Below, in pieces: positions 43,117 through 52,547 of a stretch of DNA of 64,000 nucleotides. The position numbers were made by a program, and so were the translations under genes. Below the pieces are notes generated by a model, which was not told the DNA's origin, ran no database searches, and saw only the letters and a list, made by a program, of their open reading frames with translations. The stretch lies in contig NZ_BAABFN010000006.1 of the NCBI RefSeq assembly GCF_039541075.1, positions 62,001 through 126,000 on the forward strand. Reading direction: 5' to 3'. Each line of letters opens with the position of its first letter. Within the stretch, counting starts at the first letter, position 1. This DNA is from Compostibacter hankyongensis (GTDB taxonomy: Bacteria; Bacteroidota; Bacteroidia; Chitinophagales; Chitinophagaceae).

Positions 43117-43650
43117 TCAATCCGGTTTCATCCCTTTATAATGCGTATTCTCCGGCAAGGGACCCTCGTAATCAAAAAGAGTGGCCAGCGACACCTCCAG
43201 GGCGGTTGCAAACTTAACAAGGGTAGAAAAGACGATGTTTATCTGTCCGTTTTCATAGCGGCTTATCTCTCCGGAATCTATATCACTGAGGACATTCAGG
43301 TCCAGCTGGCTCAGCTTTCTGTGTTTTCTTAGCTGGTATAAACGTTTGCCCAGCGCTTTCTTTTCAAAGGTCAGCCGCCCGGCCAGGCTCCGTTTCTGCT
43401 TCACGGGAGCGATCGCGGCGGCTTCTGCGGCAAAAAAGGTATGCAGTTCGGCTTTGAAGACCATGCCCAGCCGGGTAAGGGTATGCAGTTCCACGTTGTT
43501 CTTTCCGTGTTCGATCCGGCTTATCTCCGTGCGGGAGATACCGCAAGCCATCGTCAGGTCTTCCTGCCGTAAGCCAAGAGATTTCCTGGTCTTGCAGACA
43601 CGTTCTCCTAATAGCTGGATTTCATCATTGTAGCGCTTCTCCCAAACCAT
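43117..43650 (-). CDS. XRE-family regulator with two HTH domains
   Basis: 177 residues with two Cro/C1-type helix-turn-helix domains: about 12-70 ('RQEDLTMACGISRTEISRIE') and about 98-158 ('SQLDLNVLSDIDSGEISRYE'), joined by a basic linker. Cytoplasmic DNA-binding protein. It lies directly upstream of the third leader copy and could have been the regulator of that toxin block, or of the blocks in general. The link is positional only. Confidence 0.85.
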   Translation of the reverse strand: MVWEKRYNDEIQLLGERVCKTRKSLGLRQEDLTMACGISRTEISRIEHGKNNVELHTLTRLGMVFKAELHTFFAAEAAAIAPVKQKRSLAGRLTFEKKALGKRLYQLRKHRKLSQLDLNVLSDIDSGEISRYENGQINIVFSTLVKFATALEVSLATLFDYEGPLPENTHYKGMKPD

Positions 43651-43894
43651 AAAACTGACTTTCAGGAAAAGTCAGCCAAATCAGAAAAAATAAAATTGTG
43701 TTATAGCTCACATTCCAAAATAAAATCTTACCTTTATGATTATGTGCGCCGGTGACGAGGCGTTGCCGGCGTACTGAAAACAATTAAATTTGCGATACTT
43801 CAATAAGCTGATTTGAAGCTATTCGCTTGGAGTCTTGGTTTGAAACCTCGGAAATTTCAAAGGAACAAGATGATAAGTGGATGGCTCACGACCC

Positions 43895-43974
43895 GGGCGT
43901 GGGCTACTCTGTTCTTATTGTTCCAGGGCTCTCCGAGGGCCTCAAACCGGTAAGTGGAGTCCCACGCCCTTTTT
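43895..43974 (+). terminator. Long hairpin followed by T-run; terminator or small structured RNA
   Basis: GGGCGTGGG (43895-43903) is perfectly complementary to CCCACGCCC (43961-43969), which is followed directly by five T (43970-43974). The enclosed 57 nt contain a smaller GC-rich hairpin (around 43925-43942, 'GGGCTCTCCGAGGGCC'). This has the form of a rho-independent terminator at the end of a short non-coding transcript, as no gene ends just upstream on the plus strand. Confidence 0.5.
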
Positions 43975-44124
43975 ATATCAGGCTTTTCCACGTACGGCTT
44001 CCTGGCAGGCTTCGCGGCGATATGCCATGGAAGTAGCTTACCATAATAACGAACTTCATCTGTTGCTCCGTCAATGGAGCAAAAAGCCGAAAGGACCGGT
44101 ATAAGCCATTGCCAGCCTTTTACG

Positions 44125-44164
44125 AAGGGTACCACTATACCGTGTCCGACATAGTGGCACCCTT
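44125..44164. promoter_or_regulatory. 14-bp inverted repeat upstream of the SusC/D operon
   Basis: Arms AAGGGTACCACTAT (44125-44138) and ATAGTGGCACCCTT (44151-44164) pair at 13 of 14 positions around a 12-nt loop. The only mismatch is a G-U pair if transcribed from the minus strand. It ends 48 nt before the thioredoxin-like gene. No T-run on either side, so an operator or regulatory hairpin is as likely as a terminator. Confidence 0.45.
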
Positions 44165-44211
44165 CCGGGGCTTTTCAGTCTAATTGCTTTATACTCCAAA
44201 CCTCTCTATAA

Positions 44212-45492
44212 ATGAAGAAATTTACATTTCTCCTGGCGGGAATAGCATGTCCTTTATGCATCTCCGCCCAGTCCTTTCCTGTCAGGCCACTCACCGTCGG
44301 TGATACCGTACCGGATATTGCTATTAATAATATTATCAACTATAAAAGTCCCTCTCTAAGCACTTCCAGCCTCCGGGGAAAGCTGTTGATACTGGACTTC
44401 ATGTCCACAGGATGTGGCGGATGCATCCGCGTATTACCCAGGTTTGACTCTTTGACCAATCAATTTAGGGATACCTTGCAGATCATTCTCATCACACCTG
44501 ATAACCCGGACCGGATAAACACTTTTTTAAGACGAAATAAATATGCAAAAGACCTAAGCCTTCCAATTGCAGCTAATGATACCCTGCTTTCCAGATATTT
44601 CCCCCATGAATTTATTCCTCATGAAGTATGGATAAACGCCCAAGGTATCGTGAGCGGGATTACACATACACAATATGTAACGGAAAGAAACATTCGGAAA
44701 CTGCTAAAGGGCAGAAAAGTAAATTGGGTGGTAAAGCGGGAAATGCCACTTTACAATTATACCCAACCAATATTAGTACTTAATCATGCAAATATCTCTA
44801 CATGGAGTACGCCGGATATCCAGTATCATACCACCCTGACAGGTTATTTGGATGGGGTTAGCCTTGAAACGTCGGAACTGACCGACAGTGATCAACATCG
44901 TATAATAATCAGTTGGATCAATCTGCCGATCATAAGTCTCTATCTAAAAGCTTTGGATCGTTCAATGGCCTTTCCTAAGAGCAGGATGTTCCTCAAGGTA
45001 AAAAGTCTGGATCGATTTTTTTATAATTCGTCTGCGGGATACAGGGACGTATGGAAAAAGAACAACTGCTACTGCTATGAGGCTGTCTTGCCCGATACGC
45101 TCTCACGGGATCAACGCCTGAGAAAAATGAAGACGGATCTTGATTTTTATTTTGGTTTGCAGGGTAGCATAGAAAAGAGAAACACACCATGTCTCGTATT
45201 AAAGCAGGCTGACGATGTCCAAAAATTTCACCTAAGAACAGAAAAGGAAGTAAGCCAAATACCGCATGGTTATCAGCTGTACATTTCAATATCTGCGCTG
45301 ATAAACAATTTGAATCAAACTTATTATAACCTCCCGGTGCTGGATGAAACCGGATTTAACGACAGAAGATATCTCCCTCTAAAAGAAATGGAGAACTTGT
45401 CTCCAGATGCTTTGAGGAAGACATTGACTCGCCACGGCCTGTTATTAGAACGGAAAAACCGGATTATTGAAATGTTTGTACTCACAGAATAA
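44212..45492 (+). CDS. TlpA/AhpC-TSA-like thiol-disulfide protein of a Sus operon
   Basis: 426 residues, signal peptide 'PLCISA-QSF', periplasmic. Thioredoxin fold with active site 'LDFMSTGCGGCIRVLP' (C68, C71), then a C-terminal region of more than 200 residues without recognised domain. Such redoxin proteins are frequent partners of SusC/SusD pairs in Bacteroidota, where they are thought to act on the imported ligand or on disulfides in the envelope. The stop abuts the next frame, so it is co-transcribed with SusC/SusD. Confidence 0.8.
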   Translation: MKKFTFLLAGIACPLCISAQSFPVRPLTVGDTVPDIAINNIINYKSPSLSTSSLRGKLLILDFMSTGCGGCIRVLPRFDSLTNQFRDTLQIILITPDNPDRINTFLRRNKYAKDLSLPIAANDTLLSRYFPHEFIPHEVWINAQGIVSGITHTQYVTERNIRKLLKGRKVNWVVKREMPLYNYTQPILVLNHANISTWSTPDIQYHTTLTGYLDGVSLETSELTDSDQHRIIISWINLPIISLYLKALDRSMAFPKSRMFLKVKSLDRFFYNSSAGYRDVWKKNNCYCYEAVLPDTLSRDQRLRKMKTDLDFYFGLQGSIEKRNTPCLVLKQADDVQKFHLRTEKEVSQIPHGYQLYISISALINNLNQTYYNLPVLDETGFNDRRYLPLKEMENLSPDALRKTLTRHGLLLERKNRIIEMFVLTE

Positions 45493-45504
45493 ATGATTTT
45501 GTCT

Positions 45505-48500
45505 ATGAAACAAATCTACTTTTTTACAGCAATATTTTTAATCATTACTTCTTGTTTAACGGCTCAGGCCCAGATCCGTCCGGGCAAAAAAATAGAAGGT
45601 CAGGTATTGTCTGCCGGGAGGGACAATCCACTTTCGGGAGCTACATTACTGTTGAGGCATGAACAGTTGGCTTTGGTTGCAGATAGTCACGGCCGTTTTT
45701 CACTTCGCTTACCTGCGGACAACGATACCTTGATCATAAGGCATATCGGGTATAAAACACAGCATATCATTGTAAATGAGTATACAGCTGCTCCGCTGCT
45801 CATCCGGTTAGTACCTGTCAGCGCTCAACTTGAGGAAGTTGTTATCAACACAGGTTATCAACAGATCAGTAAAGAACGGGCTACAGGCTCTTTTGAAAAG
45901 ATAGACAAGAAACTTTTCAACCGTGTTGTTAGCCCGGATGTACTCAGCAGGCTGGAGGGCATTTCCAGCAGCCTATATTTTTCAAAAACCGGGACGGAGA
46001 ATGAGCTGTTCATCCGGGGGATCAGTACGCTGGACGCGGGGACAGCTCCCTTGATTGTCGTCGATAACTTTCCTTATGAGGGTGATATCAATAACATCAA
46101 CCCAAACGATATAGAAAGTATAACTATTCTTAAGGATGCCGCCGCAGCCTCCATCTGGGGCGCCCGTTCCGGAAATGGAGTTATTGTGATCACCACGAGT
46201 CAGGGAAAGTATAACTCAGCCCCGAAGCTTTCTTTGGTCTCCAATGTGACTTTACAGAAAAAGCCTGATCTTTTCTACAATCGCAACTATCTGGATGCCT
46301 CTAATTTTATTGACGTGGAAAGATTCCTTTTTTCACAAGGTGCTTATGATGATGACCTCAATAACTTAAGTACTTTCCCTGTTGTCTCGCCAGTAGTTGA
46401 AATCCTCGCACGACAACGGGGAGGTCAGCTTTCCCAACAGGAAGCCGATGCTCAGATTGACCAGCTCCGCTCTCTGGATCTAAGAAAAGAATACCAAAAA
46501 TATTTTTACCGTACGGCAATTAATCAACAGTATGCCGTCAACTTTAGCGCAGGAAGCAATACTCTCAATACAATGCTAAGTATTGGATATGACAACGATC
46601 TCATCAATATAGTGGGAAATAGTAACAAAAGGGTCACAATAAATTCGATGACGAGCTTCAAGCCGCTTCCTGGTCTGGAAATAAAAGCAGGCATAAACTA
46701 TACTTCTCAGCAATCTGTCAACAACGGTAAGGAAAACGTTATTTCATCTGGGAAAAGTACCCTGTATCCTTACGCAAAGCTTTCCGGTAAGGATGGTACG
46801 CCCTTATCGGTGGCCTATGAATATCGCAGCGGATTTACGGACACGGCTGGTCAAGGACAGCTGCTGGACTGGAAATACCGTCCATTGGAAGAGCAAAGAC
46901 TAAATGATATTCAAATCGGGCTACAAGATGTGTTATTGAAAGCTATGATTAGTTACCGGCCTCTCAGAGGGCTGATCCTTACTATAAATGGGCAAGCGGA
47001 ACAGAGCCGTCAGGGATCCAGGAATTACTATAGTATAGAAAGTTATTTCAGCAGGGATCAAATCAACCGGTTTTCTCAAAGACAAGGCTCCGGGATTATT
47101 CATAATCTACCGGTAGGGGGAATTTTGGACCAATCCATGAGTGAGCTGTCTGCATACGCCCTAAGAGGGCAGGCTAATTATGATGGCCGCTGGCAGGATC
47201 ATCAGCTCACTGTACTCGGCGGGGTGGAAGTCAGGCATGCACATCACAATTCACACAGTGACAGGACTTATGGATATGACGATGCCCTCCTGACCTTTTC
47301 TAATGTAGATTATATAACGGACTTTCAGCTCTGGGATCAGTTAGGATATAGCCAGATTATAGATACCCGGGATTTCACAGATCTGACAGACCGCTTTGTT
47401 TCCTTTTATGGAAACGCCTCTTATCGGTACAAAAGAAGGTATACCGCCACAGCCAGCTTTCGAAAGGATGCTTCTAATCTTTTTGGTATCAGCACCAATC
47501 AAAAATGGAACCCGTTTTGGTCGGCCGGTCTGGGCTGGGATCTTTCACGGGAGCCTTTTTACCGGGTAAATTGGCTTCCTGCATTACGTTTTCGTATTAC
47601 CTATGGCTACAACGGCAATGTAAAAAATGATCTGGCAGCGGTTCCTACCATCCAATATAACTCGCCTTTGGGAATAAAAACCAATATTCCTTATGCCAAT
47701 ATCAATAGCCTCCCCAATCCGGAATTGCGCTGGGAAAGGGTAAATATCTTTAACGCAGGGTTGGACTTTAGTTTAAGGGATGGATACCTGGAGGGTAGCC
47801 TGGAATATTATCAAAAAAAATCAACCGATTTATTGAGCCCAACCCCTATTGATCCGACAACGGGCTTCTCCACGATGACTCTGAACTCAGCCAACCTGAC
47901 CGGGAAGGGCGTTGATGTCAAGCTCAAAGTCAGGTGGATAAGAGGAAAATTCAATTGGCAGACACAGGCCTTTTTTGCTTACGTCCGGAATAAGGTCAGC
48001 CGTTATCTGAAGGATATCACTAACATAGGCGGCTTGGCCGGGTTCAATTATAATATCACTCCTATCGAAGGGGAAAATCCTTATGCATTGATAAGCTACC
48101 GGTGGGCTGGTCTTGATTCTTTGGGAAATCCTGTTGGATATCTCGACGGTAAGCCCAGCGAAGATTATAGAAACATCACCAGAAAATCAACCTTGGACGA
48201 CTTGGTTATTGGCGGAACAACGCGGCCGCCGTTCTATGGTAGCTTGATTAACTCCTTTTCCTGGAAGAGATTTGAGCTTTCTGCAAATATCGGCTATAAA
48301 TTCGGTTTTTATTTTCGGAGAAGCTCTATCAATTACAGCAGTCTTTTTGATTCCTGGCAGGGAAATGTAGATTATACAAAGCGTTGGCAGAATACGGGAG
48401 ACGAAAAGAAAACAAATATCCCATCTATGATATATCCTTCAGATAGCAACCGGGACAGGGTTTACAACTATTCTGAAGCAACTGTGGAAAAAGGCGATTT

Positions 48501-48705
48501 CATCCGATTGCAAGATGTTAGCATCAGTTACAATACCGGAAAGATAGGTTTAGGGAGACATGCTATAAAAAATATAAGAATATCTCTCTACGCAACCAAT
48601 ATAGGTCTTTTATGGCGTGCAAATAAAGAAGGGATTGATCCTGATTATGGTTTGGGATTGCCGGCTCCTTTTAGTTGTTCTTTGGGTTTCAAGGCAGACT
48701 TTTGA
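45505..48705 (+). CDS. SusC/RagA-family TonB-dependent outer-membrane transporter
   Basis: 1066 residues from the ATG at 45505, which directly precedes the signal peptide ('LTAQA-QIRPG'). An N-terminal carboxypeptidase-regulatory-like domain ('GQVLSAGRDNPLSGATLLLR') is followed by the TonB-dependent plug with the SusC signature ('LIVVDNFPYEGDINNINPND', 'ILKDAAAASIWGARSGNGVI') and a large beta-barrel ending in Phe ('LGFKADF'). It would import an oligomer, peptide or siderophore-like ligand with TonB energy. No glycosidase is attached, and the neighbouring redoxin suggests a peptide or sulfur-containing substrate rather than glycan, but that is conjecture. Confidence 0.92.
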   Translation: MKQIYFFTAIFLIITSCLTAQAQIRPGKKIEGQVLSAGRDNPLSGATLLLRHEQLALVADSHGRFSLRLPADNDTLIIRHIGYKTQHIIVNEYTAAPLLIRLVPVSAQLEEVVINTGYQQISKERATGSFEKIDKKLFNRVVSPDVLSRLEGISSSLYFSKTGTENELFIRGISTLDAGTAPLIVVDNFPYEGDINNINPNDIESITILKDAAAASIWGARSGNGVIVITTSQGKYNSAPKLSLVSNVTLQKKPDLFYNRNYLDASNFIDVERFLFSQGAYDDDLNNLSTFPVVSPVVEILARQRGGQLSQQEADAQIDQLRSLDLRKEYQKYFYRTAINQQYAVNFSAGSNTLNTMLSIGYDNDLINIVGNSNKRVTINSMTSFKPLPGLEIKAGINYTSQQSVNNGKENVISSGKSTLYPYAKLSGKDGTPLSVAYEYRSGFTDTAGQGQLLDWKYRPLEEQRLNDIQIGLQDVLLKAMISYRPLRGLILTINGQAEQSRQGSRNYYSIESYFSRDQINRFSQRQGSGIIHNLPVGGILDQSMSELSAYALRGQANYDGRWQDHQLTVLGGVEVRHAHHNSHSDRTYGYDDALLTFSNVDYITDFQLWDQLGYSQIIDTRDFTDLTDRFVSFYGNASYRYKRRYTATASFRKDASNLFGISTNQKWNPFWSAGLGWDLSREPFYRVNWLPALRFRITYGYNGNVKNDLAAVPTIQYNSPLGIKTNIPYANINSLPNPELRWERVNIFNAGLDFSLRDGYLEGSLEYYQKKSTDLLSPTPIDPTTGFSTMTLNSANLTGKGVDVKLKVRWIRGKFNWQTQAFFAYVRNKVSRYLKDITNIGGLAGFNYNITPIEGENPYALISYRWAGLDSLGNPVGYLDGKPSEDYRNITRKSTLDDLVIGGTTRPPFYGSLINSFSWKRFELSANIGYKFGFYFRRSSINYSSLFDSWQGNVDYTKRWQNTGDEKKTNIPSMIYPSDSNRDRVYNYSEATVEKGDFIRLQDVSISYNTGKIGLGRHAIKNIRISLYATNIGLLWRANKEGIDPDYGLGLPAPFSCSLGFKADF

Positions 48706-48733
48706 TGATTGATTTCACACCAAAATTAACTGT

Positions 48734-50107
48734 ATGCATTATTACAATATAAACAAACGTCTTTGGCTGCGCTTCCTTTTTGTCCTAACAGTAGGATTAA
48801 GCACCGGATGTAAAAAATATTTAGATGCGAAACCGGATAAAAAATTAGTGGTGCCAACCACTTTAAGTGACGCAAGCGCATTATTAGATTATTATACCCG
48901 GCTAAATGCATTCTATACATCAATGGGTTCCCAATCGGATGATGACTTTTATATTTTGGACGATTATTATAATACGATAGAAGTGAAATTTCGGGATAGA
49001 TATATTTGGAACAAGGATGCGCTTAGTGAAGATGCTGATTGGAGTGATTTATATTCGGTAGTACAATATGCAAATCTCGCATTGGAAACCGTGGAAAAGA
49101 ACAAGCCTTCCGTCCAGACCTTGGCAGAGTGGAATAGGGTAAAAGGAGAAGCCCTGTTTTTCAGGGCTTATGCGTTTTATCAGATCGCCCAATATTATGC
49201 GGTCCCTTATGATCCCCGGAATGCAGAAAAAGAACTGGGTATCCCCCTTCGGTTGACGAGTGATGTGAACGCGCAGAACGTCCGCTCCAATCTGGAAGAT
49301 ACCTGGCAGCAAATACTTAAAGACTATAAAGAAGCGTCTTTACTACTGCCGACAACCTCTGATCCGATATCAAGGCCCAACCGGAAAGCGGCATTTGCTG
49401 CAATGGCGCGAACTTTTCTTGTAATGCAGGATTATAAGTCCGCCTATATGTATGCAGATTCTTCTTTACAGCTTTATCATACGCTGCTTGATTATAATCA
49501 GCTGGATACCTCATCAAGTGCGCCGTTCCCCCGGTTCAATGAGGAAGAAGTCTTTCACAGCGAAATGATCGGGGCAGGCATGCTTGGTGTTACCCACTGG
49601 CGTGTGGACTCTCTGCTCTACCAATCTTATGCTCATGACGATTTGCGGCGTTTACTTTTTTTTAAGGGGATCGGCTCCAATCCCTACGGTTTCAAGGGAA
49701 GCTATAGCGGCACTTCCGGCGTTCATTTTAACGGAATTGCTGTAGATGAAGTGTTTCTGATGCGGGCTGAATGTGCTGCCCGACTGGGAAAGGCGATGGA
49801 GGCAATGAAAGATTTAAATATGCTCCTTAAAAATAGGTGGAAAGCGAACACTTTCGTGCCGCTTACTGCGTCGACTCCGGAAGATGCCTTGGAAATAATA
49901 TTAATAGAAAGACGAAAAGAATTAGTAGGAAGAGGCCTGAGATGGTATGATCTGCGAAGATTCAATCAGGATGAAAGGCTTGCACATACTTTGATTCGTG
50001 AAACAAACGGCAAGCGCTATGAATTGCCACCCAATGATCCTCGGTATACTTTCTATATTCCTCAAACGGTAATAGATTTTACCGGAATGTCCCAAAACGC
50101 AAGATAG
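48734..50107 (+). CDS. RagB/SusD-family lipoprotein
   Basis: 457 residues, lipoprotein signal ('VGLSTGCKKYLDAKPDKK'). Typical SusD features: 'LSDASALLDYYTRLNAFY', helical TPR-like core ('KGEALFFRAYAFYQIAQYYA'), and the C-terminal 'ERRKELVGRGLRWYDLRRFN'. It caps the SusC barrel on the cell surface and binds the ligand. It lies 28 nt after the SusC stop. Sequence not informative on the substrate. Confidence 0.92.
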   Translation: MHYYNINKRLWLRFLFVLTVGLSTGCKKYLDAKPDKKLVVPTTLSDASALLDYYTRLNAFYTSMGSQSDDDFYILDDYYNTIEVKFRDRYIWNKDALSEDADWSDLYSVVQYANLALETVEKNKPSVQTLAEWNRVKGEALFFRAYAFYQIAQYYAVPYDPRNAEKELGIPLRLTSDVNAQNVRSNLEDTWQQILKDYKEASLLLPTTSDPISRPNRKAAFAAMARTFLVMQDYKSAYMYADSSLQLYHTLLDYNQLDTSSSAPFPRFNEEEVFHSEMIGAGMLGVTHWRVDSLLYQSYAHDDLRRLLFFKGIGSNPYGFKGSYSGTSGVHFNGIAVDEVFLMRAECAARLGKAMEAMKDLNMLLKNRWKANTFVPLTASTPEDALEIILIERRKELVGRGLRWYDLRRFNQDERLAHTLIRETNGKRYELPPNDPRYTFYIPQTVIDFTGMSQNAR

Positions 50108-50147
50108 ACGCTGCATGCTTTCTGGAGACGACACGTTTTCAAGGAAA

Positions 50148-50170
50148 GAGACCGGTGGCCTGCCGGTCTC
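50148..50170. terminator. Hairpin between convergent genes
   Basis: GAGACCGG (50148-50155) and CCGGTCTC (50163-50170) form an 8-bp perfect stem with a 7-nt loop, between the end of SusD and the convergent DUF6520 gene. Likely a two-way terminator or transcript-end stabiliser; T-runs are weak. Confidence 0.5.
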
Positions 50171-50180
50171 CTTGCAACGA

Positions 50181-50531
50181 TCAATTTTGCGGTTCCTTGT
50201 ATTCCAGGTTATCTGCCGACTTCGTAAAGTTGTCACTGTCAGCAATGATATCGTCCAGATCATCCTGATCGGGATGTGCATTAGCTCCCGAGCCCTCCTG
50301 CGTGGCAAAAATGGCACACACTTCATCTGGTTCTGTGGGGCAATCTGGGTCTTGTCCGGAACCATTGACAGCAAGCGTATAACTACTTGCCTGTGTTCTG
50401 TCCGGCCCGCTGAGTTCAAACCAAGCATCCGCGAGGGGCTGTTGACTGGTAGATCGAACGGTGGTGAATGCACTGGCCACAATCCCTACTATAGCAGCAA
50501 GGACTGGCAAAGCTATTTTTTTAATATTCAT
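50181..50531 (-). CDS. DUF6520-like small exported protein
   Basis: 116 residues. N-terminal hydrophobic segment ('KIALPVLAAIVGIVASAFTT') and a short acidic mature part with three... two cysteines spaced as in the DUF6520 proteins of Bacteroidota ('QDPDCPTEPDEVCAIFATQE'). These are often found next to MauE-type membrane proteins, as here (50693..51151). Function unknown. Confidence 0.6.
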   Translation of the reverse strand: MNIKKIALPVLAAIVGIVASAFTTVRSTSQQPLADAWFELSGPDRTQASSYTLAVNGSGQDPDCPTEPDEVCAIFATQEGSGANAHPDQDDLDDIIADSDNFTKSADNLEYKEPQN

Positions 50532-50692
50532 AGTTCGGGGCGCCTTTTAAATCTCAAAAGGCTAAACTCTAAGATGTGAAATAATAGTTGACCTGGCCGG
50601 CTTTGAACAGACCGGCAAACTGCCGTAACGTCCGTACTCGAGTTGGGACGCATTGTTGCAACAATATCTTTGTCGCGCATAGCGCGCACGAG

Positions 50693-51151
50693 TCATTTTA
50701 TGGCCGGCAGGTCAGAGGCATAACCGGCGATCTCCAGTCTGGCATCCCGTTTACGCATCAACCCTATCCCTATCCCCGCCAGTATGATAAAGAACAGGTT
50801 GAAGAGCAGGTGCTGCCGCCAGCTGAGCCCGGAGATGATCCCGCCGCAGCTGCAGGGCAGATCTTTGCCCGAAAGCAGCATCATAGACAGGTATACCGTA
50901 AATACCGTCAGCAAACCGGCGGCACACCACAGTCCGGCATATTGCGTAGAACGAAGCATTAACAGCCCGCTAACGGCCAGTTCAGATAGGGGTACTGCCC
51001 ATGATATGAACCCGGCCATCGGTTTCAGATAAGGGTGGGTATGCAGCTGTGCAACAAACAAATGATGATCCAGCAACTTGCTAACGGCCGCATACACCAG
51101 CAGCAGGATCAGTACAGCGGCAATGGCTTGGATGAGGATGGCTTTTTTCAT
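50693..51151 (-). CDS. MauE/DoxX-like integral membrane protein
   Basis: 152 residues from the ATG at 51151. Four predicted membrane helices ('AIAAVLILLLVYAAVSKLL', 'WAVPLSELAVSGLLML', 'AAGLLTVFTVYLSMMLL', 'LLFNLFFIILAGIGIGLM') and the 'PCSCGG' cysteine motif typical of MauE-domain proteins in Bacteroidota. MauE was named for methylamine dehydrogenase maturation, but here there is no such enzyme. It probably handles thiols or works with the adjacent DUF6520 protein. Confidence 0.7.
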   Translation of the reverse strand: MKKAILIQAIAAVLILLLVYAAVSKLLDHHLFVAQLHTHPYLKPMAGFISWAVPLSELAVSGLLMLRSTQYAGLWCAAGLLTVFTVYLSMMLLSGKDLPCSCGGIISGLSWRQHLLFNLFFIILAGIGIGLMRKRDARLEIAGYASDLPAIK

Positions 51152-51312
51152 GTTGTGCTTTTCAGGAAACAGCCCGGGCCGCATCGCCCGTGCCGCATCC
51201 TAAAAATAGCACAGACCTCTCCCCACCCACTTAGCATTTCGGGTATTTATTTTTTAGCATTCCGGGTCAAAGTGCGGCGGAAGTTCCCTCCCACAGGCGC
51301 TTTCAGCCTGCT

Positions 51313-52278
51313 TCACTTCCGGAAGTGACCTGGCGGATGACCGAACTTATGATGAAAGGCCCGGTCGAAGCTGGAAAAATCCCGGTAGCCTGACTTATCG
51401 GCGATCTCTCCGAAAGGAATATCCGTACGCACCACCAGCTGCATGGCATATTTCATCCTTTCTTCAAAAAGAAAGCCATGCACGCTCTGCCCGGTGTACC
51501 GGCGAAACTGTCTTTTTAACGTGCTTTCGCTCACGCGGAATTTCCTCGCAAGCGACGAAAGGGTATGGGATAGTTCGGGCCGGGAAAGCAGGTATCGCTT
51601 TATATCTTCCATATGCCGTATAGACTGCAACGGCAGCGGCTCCTCATGAAATACATCCTTCACATACTGCAAGAGAAGGTCCGCAATGCGGGCTTCGAGG
51701 TATAGGCTCCTTTCGGGCTCTTCCCCGGGACCATGCCGGATATCTTCGAGGTGCATACGTACCCCGCGGCCGATCGCCGCATCCTGCAGCAGCATGCCAC
51801 GACCGGGGAAGCCGGCGGAATGCCGGAGCAGCTGCCCGATACCGGTGTATTTTTCACCCAGCAAACGCAACGCCTTCCCCGAAAGATCGATATGCACCGA
51901 TTCATAGCTCCCTCGCCGGAAACGGGCCCGGTGGAGGTCATCCGCAGGCACATAGATGAGCCGGTACCTTCCTTCGCAGAAAAGCATGGGCGCAAGTCCG
52001 TTCAGATGACCCCATACATCGCCCACCAGCATACAATGCAACGTGATCACCGGACGCTCCGCCCGGATATACAGCCACAGCTGCGGCTGGCGGACAACGA
52101 TATGGTTCACCTGTATGCTGAAATCCGCATTGCCGAAAAGCTGGTAGTACACCGCACCGAAGGGCCCGTAAAGGCACCGTACGCGGGCCCCGGCGATCCG
52201 GTATTTGCGGAATTGCCGGGGCGTCTGCCGGGTAATCACACTCTGCGATAAATACCGGTCGGGTAGCCATAGTTTCAT
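51313..52278 (-). CDS. AraC-family transcriptional regulator
   Basis: 321 residues from the ATG at 52278 ('MKLWLPDRYLSQSV'); longer starts add an atypical basic stretch. The C-terminal 100 residues hold the two AraC helix-turn-helix motifs ('SSLARKFRVSESTLKRQFRR' and 'FGEIADKSGYRDFSSFDRAF') and the closing 'GHPPGHFRK'. The N-terminal ligand domain is not recognised. Neighbouring MauE and DUF6520 genes might be targets, but nothing in the sequence proves it. Confidence 0.8.
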   Translation of the reverse strand: MKLWLPDRYLSQSVITRQTPRQFRKYRIAGARVRCLYGPFGAVYYQLFGNADFSIQVNHIVVRQPQLWLYIRAERPVITLHCMLVGDVWGHLNGLAPMLFCEGRYRLIYVPADDLHRARFRRGSYESVHIDLSGKALRLLGEKYTGIGQLLRHSAGFPGRGMLLQDAAIGRGVRMHLEDIRHGPGEEPERSLYLEARIADLLLQYVKDVFHEEPLPLQSIRHMEDIKRYLLSRPELSHTLSSLARKFRVSESTLKRQFRRYTGQSVHGFLFEERMKYAMQLVVRTDIPFGEIADKSGYRDFSSFDRAFHHKFGHPPGHFRK

Positions 52279-52547
52279 AAGCAAGGGTTTTACAGCCGGA
52301 AGATGACTCCTGCAGCTATGGGTGATCATAAACGGGAAACGAAGCCGGTCTGAGGCCTTTCGGCAAGAACAAATGCCTGTCGCGGGGAGCAATAACTATG
52401 AAAGCTGAATTGTATATGATATTTTCCCTTTACAAATATAAAAAGAAACAAAACACCATAAGGGAAATATATATCTATTTTTGATTATTTTTTTGGGCTT
52501 TCAGCGATAAAACAAGGAAAGGGCAAAGCCCGGATTCAGGCTGGGGC

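Larger units (their letters stand above)
43651..44211. other. 560-bp intergenic region with two strong inverted repeats
   Basis: No convincing gene on either strand. A 92-codon minus-strand frame (43857..44135) and a short plus-strand frame exist, but both run through inverted repeats and show no family features. The left end holds the upstream region of the XRE gene and the right end the upstream region of the SusC/D operon. The hairpins at 43895-43974 and 44125-44164 are listed separately. Confidence 0.5.

Noticed and set aside
43857..44135. 92-codon minus-strand frame between the XRE gene and the Sus operon
   Set aside because: Runs through both inverted repeats and shows no recognisable domain; treated as non-coding.
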